From a virus: DNA of 23,883 nucleotides. Both the position numbers and the translations under genes were made by a program. The DNA is taken from positions 1-23,883 of the IMG/VR virus record IMGVR_UViG_3300025141_008359; one strand, given 5' to 3'. Under the pieces are notes generated by a model, which searched no databases, was not told the origin of the DNA, and was given only the letters and a program-made list of their open reading frames with translations. Below, one piece after another: positions 17,121 through 23,661 of the stretch (its first letter is position 1; every line of letters begins with the position of its first letter).

Positions 17121-17725
17121 CGGAGAATAAAGATTTTAAGTGGTTTGTATATTTACCATTTCTTAGTGAAGAACAATGTGATGATTTGATAAAAAAAATA
17201 AAGGGTGAAGATAGTTGGGTAGCAGCTGGAGTTTATGACCCACAAAAAGAGAAATCTACTTCAGTAAATCCATCACACCATCGTGAGTGTGATGAGTTAT
17301 ATTTATTATCAGAAACAAATAAAGATATAAAAAATGACTATAGTTGGTTGATAGATAAATTAAATACTATAGTAAAAATTTCAAATGATAGAGTTTGGAA
17401 GTTTGATATTGAAAGTGGTGGTAGTGATTTTAGAGCTATACAATATAAGATTGGAGACCATTTTGGTTGGCATTCAGGTACAGATGCGGGTGTATTATCA
17501 TTAAATAAAATAACTTGTTTAATTCAATTATCAGACCCAAAAGATTTTGATGGTGGGGATTTACATCTCGCCTTTACCAATGAAAATAAAGAGTTTTTTA
17601 AATGTCCTTATAAAAAAGGATATTTATTTATGTTCCCATCTTTTTGTAGTCATATGGTTACACCACTTAAAAGTGGAGAAAGATTTATAATGAGACAAAC
17701 TTACTTAGGAGAGCCATTTAGATGA
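17117..17725 (+). CDS. 2OG-Fe(II) oxygenase-like protein with HxG in place of HxD (copy 2)
   Basis: Same fold as its neighbours: FLSEEQCDDLI opening, LIQLSDPKDFDGGDL strand, distal His179 in CSHMVTP, and Arg189 for 2OG. The iron motif, however, is WHSG (His119-Ser-Gly121) where copies 1 and 3 have HTD and HLD, aligned without gaps. In 2OG halogenases such as SyrB2 and WelO5 the Asp is Ala or Gly, leaving room for a halide on iron. So this may be a halogenase-like enzyme, or a decayed or regulatory paralogue; Asp123, two residues on, might also substitute as ligand. 202 aa, ATGA overlaps on both sides. Fold call is strong, chemistry is open. Confidence 0.88.
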   Translation: MTENKDFKWFVYLPFLSEEQCDDLIKKIKGEDSWVAAGVYDPQKEKSTSVNPSHHRECDELYLLSETNKDIKNDYSWLIDKLNTIVKISNDRVWKFDIESGGSDFRAIQYKIGDHFGWHSGTDAGVLSLNKITCLIQLSDPKDFDGGDLHLAFTNENKEFFKCPYKKGYLFMFPSFCSHMVTPLKSGERFIMRQTYLGEPFR

Positions 17726-18339
17726 TAGATAACTTAAAACAAAAAAATAATTTTAAGTTCGGTATACATAAACACAATTTTTTATCTAAATCCCAATGTG
17801 AAGAACTGATAAAACGATTTGAATCTTCAACACAAGAAAAGGCTAGAGTTGCAGGAACATACGAGGGAGAGGGATCAGTCATAGTGAATGAAAATGTTCG
17901 TAAAGTCCTAGAAGTCAGGTTTGATGATGATTTAGTTTTATCCGATGGGTTTAATGTAGCTAAAAGTATTATTTCAGCAATCAAAATTGCAAACGTAGGT
18001 TATTTTGAATTTGATATAAGTGATATACTTACAAAACCAAGAATATTGAAATATAGTGACACAAAAGATAAATATGATTGGCATTTAGATATTGGAAATT
18101 TTGAAACATCACTTAGGAAAATAACAGCGAGTATACAATTATCAAATCAAGATGATTATGAAGGTGGAAATTTAGAATTAAGTATGACTGAAAATACTGG
18201 AAAGGGAACTGCTGTTGGTAGTAGAGAACAGGGGACATTAGTATTGTTTCCATCCTTTGTAGGACATAGAGTGCTACCAGTTACAAAAGGAGTTCGTTAT
18301 TCGTTAATAGGTTTTATGTTGGGAAATGCATTTAAATAA
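17722..18339 (+). CDS. 2OG-Fe(II) oxygenase, prolyl-hydroxylase/PKHD type (copy 3)
   Basis: 205 aa. YDWHLD gives His121 and Asp123, distal His182 lies in VGHRVLPV, and Arg192 (KGVRY) is the 2OG anchor; the active site is complete. The SIQLSNQDDYEGGNLEL strand and the C-terminal MLGNAFK match the other two copies (FIGNHFR and YLGEPFR), showing they arose by tandem duplication with strong later divergence. Overlaps copy 2 by ATGA. After its stop there is a 56-base gap before the next gene with no convincing signal beyond AT-rich sequence. Confidence 0.9.
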   Translation: MIDNLKQKNNFKFGIHKHNFLSKSQCEELIKRFESSTQEKARVAGTYEGEGSVIVNENVRKVLEVRFDDDLVLSDGFNVAKSIISAIKIANVGYFEFDISDILTKPRILKYSDTKDKYDWHLDIGNFETSLRKITASIQLSNQDDYEGGNLELSMTENTGKGTAVGSREQGTLVLFPSFVGHRVLPVTKGVRYSLIGFMLGNAFK

Positions 18340-18395
18340 TAGTAAGATAAATTAAGAGATGTTAAAGGTAATAAATAATTTACACGAAAGTAAGA

Positions 18396-19040
18396 ATGAA
18401 TAAAGTATTAGTATTAGGGTGTAGTCGCAGTGGAACAACAGAGTTTTGTAAAACACTACAAGAAATAACATCAAAGAAATTGGTATGGGAGCCACAAGTT
18501 GGTTTACAGCGCGACACATCAAAAAATCTATTAAAATTATTTGGAGTTAATGGATTTTTAGATAAAATATATCAAGAGGAAGATACATTTGGAATAAAAT
18601 GGGGATTATATCCAGAGTCAGAATGTAGTACTGAGGTTATAGATTATCACGATTTAGTTTTCTTTTTATCAAGAAGAAATGTATTTAAACAAGTAATATC
18701 GTTATATCTGGCAAAGAAAACAGGGAAATGGAGATCAGTGGATTTTAATGTTGAAACTTTTACACAAAAAGAAAAAGAAGAGTATAATGAAATTAAAGTG
18801 GGTAAGATTGATATTGAAGATATAAAAAAAGATATTAAAGGAATAAAAGAAACATCAGTAAAATTCATAGGTCATTTAAAAAGTCATAGAAATGCAAGAG
18901 TGTTGTTTTATGAAGATTTATTTGGATTCTTTTCAGGTGTAAAAATCAACACCGAAGAGAATTATAAAAATATTGAAAACTGGAAAGAACTTCAGCAATT
19001 CTATATTGACAATAAAGATTTTTGCCGTTATCTTCATTAA
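18396..19040 (+). CDS. P-loop sulfotransferase, C-terminus apparently frameshifted
   Basis: VLVLGCSRSGTTEFCKTLQ (4-22) is the PAPS 5'-phosphosulfate loop, and FFLSRRNVFKQVISLYLA followed by KTGKW is the 3'-phosphate segment with the expected Arg and Ser, as in glycan or protein sulfotransferases. This site is better conserved than in the protein at 11009. The frame stops after CRYLH, but the -1 frame continues without a break for 17 more codons (see 19031-19084), so the family-length protein was probably longer. No obvious slippery heptamer lies at the junction, so a real indel or an assembly error is likelier than programmed slippage. 214 aa as read. Confidence 0.82.
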   Translation: MNKVLVLGCSRSGTTEFCKTLQEITSKKLVWEPQVGLQRDTSKNLLKLFGVNGFLDKIYQEEDTFGIKWGLYPESECSTEVIDYHDLVFFLSRRNVFKQVISLYLAKKTGKWRSVDFNVETFTQKEKEEYNEIKVGKIDIEDIKKDIKGIKETSVKFIGHLKSHRNARVLFYEDLFGFFSGVKINTEENYKNIENWKELQQFYIDNKDFCRYLH

Positions 19041-19084
19041 TTGATTGGTATGAAAAGTTTTTGGATGGGTTTGAAGATTTTTAA
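19031..19084 (+). pseudogene. Out-of-frame 3' tail of the sulfotransferase
   Basis: Directly continuing from codon 212 in the -1 frame, this stretch reads SSLIDWYEKFLDGFEDF then TAA. The composition, with Trp, Tyr and alternating acidic and aromatic residues, is protein-like and would complete the sulfotransferase. A single-base loss just before 19031 would explain it. It fills most of the gap before gp62. Confidence 0.5.
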
Positions 19085-19110
19085 ACTATTTATTTAAAAG
19101 GTTTCAATTC

Positions 19111-19536
19111 ATGAAATTAAAATCACTATTTGATCACATAAATCATATTACGTCAAAACAGACCAAAGGGTATTGGGATTCTCTAAACGATAGAGAGAAG
19201 AAACAATGGTCTAATTATATGATTAATCGTTTTCTCTCTATGAAAATGGAGTGGACAGATTTTGTAAATGAAATACAGAAATTAAAGCTTGACTCATATC
19301 AACTTTATGTTGTATATTCCAGTATATTACCGAGGGGTAAGCAGTATTTAAAATATATTAAGAAGAAAAAAGGGACTATTTATAATACACAAGTCATTCA
19401 GAAAGTCTCTGAATATTTCGAAATTAGTAAATCAGAATCAGAAGATTATTTAAATCTATTATCAAAAAAACAAATTAGAGAGTTAGTTTCAAAGTATGGT
19501 TATGCCAATAAAGAATTAAAACAAATGGGATTATAA
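19111..19536 (+). CDS. 62: Clamp loader small subunit, T4 gp62-like
   Basis: Non-ATPase subunit that bridges the gp44 tetramer and the clamp. The recognisable part is ILPRGKQYLKYIKKKKG, matching AVPRGKRYGKWAK of T4 gp62, followed by a helix and ISKSESEDYLNLLSKKQI, which fits the T4 segment around its DAINYKSIL. At 141 aa it is shorter than T4 gp62 (187 aa), mostly at the N-terminus. AAAGG precedes the ATG. In T4 the gene lies next to 44 and is translationally coupled to it; here 11 kb of accessory genes separate the two, so subunit balance must be set another way. Confidence 0.8.
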   Translation: MKLKSLFDHINHITSKQTKGYWDSLNDREKKQWSNYMINRFLSMKMEWTDFVNEIQKLKLDSYQLYVVYSSILPRGKQYLKYIKKKKGTIYNTQVIQKVSEYFEISKSESEDYLNLLSKKQIRELVSKYGYANKELKQMGL

Positions 19537-19537
19537 A

Positions 19538-19951
19538 ATGAAAGTTATTAAAGAGTCAAGTACAAAAAAAGGTATGTCGTTAGAAGAAGCGTATGGTAAT
19601 GCTAATGGTGATAAGTCAGTTGTTACTTTGATGGAAGAAGAATGGCCTGAAATGACCAATGAGTTTAAGAAGATACAAAAAGAACAATATGAATTGTTTT
19701 TACATAAACAACACGATTATGGTCCAGGTAATATTTCAGTCGGTACACAACTACAAACACCAGAAGAAGTAAGATTATCCCTAATCGGTCTTTTTTTCAG
19801 GATGAATGACAAAATACAACGAGTTAAAACATTACTGTTGAATAACAGAAAGTCAGCTGTAAAAGACGAACCTATTGAAGATGCCTATCTCGATGTTAGT
19901 AACTATGGTATTATGGCAACAATAGTAAATCGTGGTAAGTGGGGAAAATAG
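19538..19951 (+). CDS. Nmad1 / DUF1599 nucleotide-modification-associated protein
   Basis: 137 aa. HKQHDYGPGNISVG (56-69) and the later RLSLIGLFFRMNDKIQRVKTLL helix and EDAYLDVSNYG segment fit DUF1599, renamed nucleotide modification associated domain 1 because of its gene neighbourhoods in phages. The helical fold with acidic residues recalls MazG-like pyrophosphohydrolases, so nucleotide hydrolysis is conceivable, but activity is not established for the family. It sits two bases after gp62 and shares its operon with a methyltransferase and a PP-loop protein further upstream. Confidence 0.72.
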   Translation: MKVIKESSTKKGMSLEEAYGNANGDKSVVTLMEEEWPEMTNEFKKIQKEQYELFLHKQHDYGPGNISVGTQLQTPEEVRLSLIGLFFRMNDKIQRVKTLLLNNRKSAVKDEPIEDAYLDVSNYGIMATIVNRGKWGK

Positions 19952-19952
19952 T

Positions 19953-20822
19953 TTGTCAGACAAATTAAAAGTTAGTTATTCTCAATATTCTATGTGGTCT
20001 CAATGTCCTCATAGATGGAAATTAAATTATATAGATAGATTATCTACTTTTACGGATAGTATTCATACAATGTTTGGAACAAGTATGCATGAAGTTATGC
20101 AGTTTTGGGTTAAGACTATTTATGAAGTATCAGCTAAAGCGGCTAATGAATTAGATTTGAATACTATGTTGTTGGCTAAAATGAAAAAGTTATATTCTGA
20201 ACTTATGAAGGTAGAAGGGTCAGAGCACTTTACTACACCTGAAGAATTGACAGAGTTTTGGCAAGATGGGTGTGCAATTTTAGATTTTTTAAAGAAAAGG
20301 CGTGGAGATTATTTTTCTAAAAAGGGATGGGTTTTAAAAGGTATTGAAACTGAATTGGATTGTCCACTTACAGATCAAGTAGGTTTTAGAGGATTTATAG
20401 ATTTGGTACTTGAAAATACGATAAATCAGAAAATTAAAATTATAGATATTAAGACTTCTACAATGGGTTGGAATAAGTGGATGAAAACAGATAAAAAGAA
20501 AACAGACCAGTTATTATTGTATAAACAATTTTATTCTAAACAATTTAATACACCAATGGATAAAATTGATGTAGAATATTTTATTGTTAAGAGAAAGTTA
20601 TATGAAAATGTGGATTGGCCTCAAAAAAGAGTTCAATCATTTATTCCTGCTAATGGAACACCGTCTATAAATAAAGTTGTGAAAAATTTGAGTGATTTTT
20701 TAAATGATGGATTTGAGGGGAATACTCATAAACATAAAGATTATTTAAAAAATGCAAGTAAAAAAACTTGTAGATTTTGTGAATTCAATCAAACTGAGTA
20801 TTGCGATGAAGGGATAAAATAA
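19953..20822 (+). CDS. PD-(D/E)XK nuclease, RecB/Cas4-like with Cys cluster
   Basis: Begins YSQYSMWSQCPHRWK, the usual RecB-family start with the first cluster Cys (Cys18). His46, Asp150 (GFRGFID) and Asp165-x-Lys167 (IIDIKTS) form the metal site, followed by QLLLYKQF. The C-terminus has CRFC then C (273, 276, 284), so four Cys are placed as in Cas4 and AddB nucleases that hold a 4Fe-4S cluster. Numbering is from TTG at 19953, preferred because GGGGAA (19941-19946) lies just upstream; GTG at 19932 has no ribosome site but gives 7 more residues. Likely a single-strand or end-processing nuclease in recombination or host-DNA turnover. Not CRISPR-linked here. Confidence 0.88.
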   Translation: MSDKLKVSYSQYSMWSQCPHRWKLNYIDRLSTFTDSIHTMFGTSMHEVMQFWVKTIYEVSAKAANELDLNTMLLAKMKKLYSELMKVEGSEHFTTPEELTEFWQDGCAILDFLKKRRGDYFSKKGWVLKGIETELDCPLTDQVGFRGFIDLVLENTINQKIKIIDIKTSTMGWNKWMKTDKKKTDQLLLYKQFYSKQFNTPMDKIDVEYFIVKRKLYENVDWPQKRVQSFIPANGTPSINKVVKNLSDFLNDGFEGNTHKHKDYLKNASKKTCRFCEFNQTEYCDEGIK

Positions 20823-21271
20823 TGAATAGAATGAGAGTAACTTTAAGGTTTTATTTACCAGATTTTATAGAAAATTTAAATACTAATATAGAACAGTTAG
20901 AAAAAATATATAAAAAAAGTTTGGCACCCATAACTTTATATTTGTGGTATGATACTGACGATAAGAAAGATTTGGGACAGTTAAAGGAGTTTATTAAAAA
21001 TTGGGAATCTAGACAACATTTTAGAACGGTTATTAGAACATCTTTCGTAAATTCACCAAAGGATTTTATTTGGTTTGATATAATCCCATATACTTATGAG
21101 AATAAAACAGGCTATAATAGTAGATTTTCATATTCTTATATTGATAAATCTAAAATAGTGGACGGTATTAAACATTTTGATGAAATTTTAAGTTTTACAA
21201 CTGGACCCAAACCTAAAAAAATACAAAAAAGGACAGACCATAATTATAATGAAAGTGGCGATAGTAGGTAG
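20822..21271 (+). CDS. Hypothetical protein
   Basis: 149 aa, family not recognised. It is rich in aromatic residues and Lys, with a strand-helix start (RVTLRFYLPDFIENL), a long predicted helix around 20-33, and strands ITLYLWYD and FIWFDIIPYTYE; the last 20 residues are basic and probably disordered. No catalytic motif or membrane segment. It shares one base with the nuclease stop (TAATG), so is translated together with it, and its 3' end overlaps the SLOG gene by 23 bases. A nucleic-acid-related accessory role is only suggested by neighbours. Confidence 0.65.
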   Translation: MNRMRVTLRFYLPDFIENLNTNIEQLEKIYKKSLAPITLYLWYDTDDKKDLGQLKEFIKNWESRQHFRTVIRTSFVNSPKDFIWFDIIPYTYENKTGYNSRFSYSYIDKSKIVDGIKHFDEILSFTTGPKPKKIQKRTDHNYNESGDSR

Positions 21272-21650
21272 TCGTAAGTACGATAATAAACTAAAAATAA
21301 AAGAATTTATTTTTCAATGTAAAGAACAGTTTGGTGATAAATTGGAAATTGTTAGTGGTGGATGTAAATATGGAGCAGATAAATTTGCTAAACAGGTATC
21401 AATGGAGTTGGATTTAAGATATGTTGAATTTCCACCAGCACATTTTCCACATAACCAATTTTGTATCAGGGAAGCATTTAATTATGGTAAACCATATGCA
21501 GTATGGAATTACTTTAAAAGGAATAAAGAGATAGCAAATTATAGTGATATGGTTGTAGGTTTTATACCAGAGGGAGTTGAATCAAATGGAACTCGTAATA
21601 CACTAAATCACGCAGAAAACTTTAATAAAAAGGTTATTATTATAAATTAA
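21249..21650 (+). CDS. SLOG-fold (YpsA/YspA-like) nucleotide-binding protein
   Basis: 133 aa with the Rossmann-like pattern of the SLOG superfamily: VAIVGSRKY (3-11) at the N-terminus, IVSGGCKYGADKFA (34-47) as the phosphate-binding GG/GAD segment, FPPAHFPHNQFCIREAF, and SNGTRNTLNHA with a C-terminal strand KKVIIIN. DprA and lysine-decarboxylase-like proteins share the fold. Members bind nucleotide ligands and some act in nucleotide signalling or defence; the role in phages is not established. Overlaps the preceding gene by 23 bases. Confidence 0.78.
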   Translation: MKVAIVGSRKYDNKLKIKEFIFQCKEQFGDKLEIVSGGCKYGADKFAKQVSMELDLRYVEFPPAHFPHNQFCIREAFNYGKPYAVWNYFKRNKEIANYSDMVVGFIPEGVESNGTRNTLNHAENFNKKVIIIN

Positions 21651-21697
21651 GTATATATTTATTATATATATGTATATATGGAATAAGAGATTATGTT

Positions 21698-21895
21698 ATG
21701 AACGAAGATTTAAAATTAACATCAGTAAAGATTCTAACAAGCCTTCATAAGAGATTTAAAAGGTTTTGTTTAGAAGATGAGTTTACTCTTCAAAAACTTG
21801 TTAATAGATCATTGGATTTATATACAACGGATGGAGAGTTTAAAAAGAAAATTGATGAATATCAAGAATTGGAACATTCAGGTAGTATGATATGA
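21698..21895 (+). CDS. Small ribbon-helix-helix DNA-binding protein
   Basis: 65 aa. LTSVKILTSLHKRFKRFC then FTLQKLVNRSLDLY fits a strand, helix and helix arrangement of Arc/MetJ-type repressors, with Lys/Arg at the strand and a conserved LVN-SL helix. The last 20 residues are acidic. Dimers of such proteins bind operators, so it may control early phage genes or its own operon. It is preceded by a 47-base AT-rich gap containing ATATATATGTATATAT (21664-21679), a plausible promoter or operator region. Confidence 0.7.
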   Translation: MNEDLKLTSVKILTSLHKRFKRFCLEDEFTLQKLVNRSLDLYTTDGEFKKKIDEYQELEHSGSMI

Positions 21896-23283
21896 AGAAA
21901 AAGAAGAAAATTTTACTTTTATCTGATGATTTAAGAATGTCATCAGGAGTAGGTTGTGTTTCGAAAGAATTTGTTTTAGGTACTGTTAGTCATTATGATT
22001 GGGTACAGATAGGTGGAGCTATTAAACATCCAGAAACAGGTAAAGTGTTTGATATGCGGGATGATATAAGACAAGTAAGTCCTGAAATTGAAGATCCATA
22101 TTTGATGATTTATCCATGTGACGGATATGGAGACCAAGAGTTGTTGAGAGCAGTAATGCGAAAAGAAAAACCAGACGCAATTCTACACTATACAGATCCA
22201 AGATTTTGGACTTGGTTATATTCTATGGAGCATGAAATTCGGTCACAGATACCGATTTTTTATTATAATATATGGGATGATTTACCTTATCCAATGTGGA
22301 ATGAACCATATTATGAATCGTGTGATTTGATTATGAATATATCTAAACAAACTGTAAATATTGTTAATAATGTTTGGCACCAAGAACCACCTGAAGATTG
22401 GCAAGTAACTTATGTTCCACATGGAATAAATCAAGATGTTTTTAAACCTTTACCTAGAGATGACAAAGGTTATCAAAATTTTATGAAAGAAAGTAAACAT
22501 CCAGTTGAAGATTTTGAATTTGTAGTATTTTTTAACGCTAGAAATATTCGTAGAAAATTACCAGGTGATGTAATACTATCATTTAGTACATTTGTAGATA
22601 TGCTTCCAGAAGAAAAAAGAAATAAATGTTTATTGTTAATGCATACAAATCCAATTGATGAAAATGGAACTGACTTGATGGCGGTAGCAGATGCAGTAGC
22701 ACCTGGAAAAAATGTTAAATTTTCAACGGAAAAACTAACTCCAGAATGTTTAAATTATTTATATAATTTTGCAGATGTTACTATTAATCTGGCTTCCAAC
22801 GAAGGATTTGGACTAGGAACAGCAGAATCAGTAATGGCGGGTACTCCAATGATTGTAAATGTTACTGGTGGAATGCAAGATCAATGTGGATTTAGACTTG
22901 ATGGTAAATTATTGACAGCAGAAGATTATACAGATATACATTCTTTACACGATGCAAAGAAGTGGAAAGATAATCCACGACTTACTCACGGTAGTTGGAC
23001 AAAACCAATATGGCCTTCTAATCGATCATTACAAGGTTCAGTTCCAACACCATATATTTTTGATGATAGACCAAGTTTTGAAGATGCCGCTGAAAAGTTA
23101 TATGAATGGTATCAGACACCAAAAGAAGATAGAGATAAGGCTGGATTAGAAGGAAGAGAGTGGATGTTGAGAGAAGATACTTGTCTTTCAGCTAAGAGAA
23201 TGAGTGAGAGATTCATAGAAGATATGGATAGAGGTTTTGAAAAGTGGACACCAAGAAAACAATTTAAGTTATATGAGGCATAA
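21892..23283 (+). CDS. GT4-family (GT-B) glycosyltransferase
   Basis: 463 aa. The N-terminal half has ILLLSDDLRMSSGVGCVS, the glycine-rich acceptor-side loop of GT-B enzymes; VTYVPHGIN and FEFVVFFNARNIRRK open the donor half; ASNEGFGLGTAESVMAG (E304-x7-E312) is the nucleotide-sugar EX7E motif. Retaining mechanism expected from the family. ATGA overlap with the ribbon-helix-helix gene. The acceptor is unknown. A second gene of similar type starts at 23654, so two glycosyltransferases may act in series. Confidence 0.9.
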   Translation: MKKKKKILLLSDDLRMSSGVGCVSKEFVLGTVSHYDWVQIGGAIKHPETGKVFDMRDDIRQVSPEIEDPYLMIYPCDGYGDQELLRAVMRKEKPDAILHYTDPRFWTWLYSMEHEIRSQIPIFYYNIWDDLPYPMWNEPYYESCDLIMNISKQTVNIVNNVWHQEPPEDWQVTYVPHGINQDVFKPLPRDDKGYQNFMKESKHPVEDFEFVVFFNARNIRRKLPGDVILSFSTFVDMLPEEKRNKCLLLMHTNPIDENGTDLMAVADAVAPGKNVKFSTEKLTPECLNYLYNFADVTINLASNEGFGLGTAESVMAGTPMIVNVTGGMQDQCGFRLDGKLLTAEDYTDIHSLHDAKKWKDNPRLTHGSWTKPIWPSNRSLQGSVPTPYIFDDRPSFEDAAEKLYEWYQTPKEDRDKAGLEGREWMLREDTCLSAKRMSERFIEDMDRGFEKWTPRKQFKLYEA

Positions 23284-23661
23284 ATGAGTGATTATAATGG
23301 TTTTAGTTTTGATTTAGAAGGTAATGGTAAGAAAATAACTAAAGATAGAGTAGATAAAGTTCTTGAATTTACAGAAGATTCTAATGAATGGAACATAATA
23401 GAGGAAGTATTAGAGGTTGAAGATGGTAATATTATTCTTATGGGAGATAATGATGACCCATGGAGATATAATTATGCCAATGAAGTTTTGTTTCTTATTA
23501 AAAAATTACAAGAAGAATTAGATTTTACTTTCAAGGGAGAGTTTGTGTGGATGTCAGACGACTATCAAAATAGTTATACAAATACATATACATTTGATGG
23601 TAGTGGAGATTATGAAGAAGAATTTGAAGAGGAAGAGCATGAGTGGTACGAAGATGAGTAA
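23284..23661 (+). CDS. Acidic hypothetical protein
   Basis: 125 aa, strongly acidic, with a C-terminal run dominated by Glu (about 105-125) and Tyr/Trp-rich segments (FKGEFVWMSDDYQNSYTN). The family was not recognised. The acidic tail could mimic DNA or bind cations or a basic partner. ATG directly follows the previous stop, and its end overlaps the next glycosyltransferase-like gene by 8 bases, so it is expressed between two sugar-transfer genes. Confidence 0.65.
   Translation: MSDYNGFSFDLEGNGKKITKDRVDKVLEFTEDSNEWNIIEEVLEVEDGNIILMGDNDDPWRYNYANEVLFLIKKLQEELDFTFKGEFVWMSDDYQNSYTNTYTFDGSGDYEEEFEEEEHEWYEDE

Noticed and set aside
19953-20822. Cas4-like nuclease as part of a CRISPR system
   Set aside because: No repeat-spacer array and no other cas gene in the window; phages often carry such nucleases alone.
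22952-23149. Second + strand frame inside the GT4 gene (65 codons)
   Set aside because: Out-of-frame shadow of the conserved glycosyltransferase C-terminus with no motif of its own.
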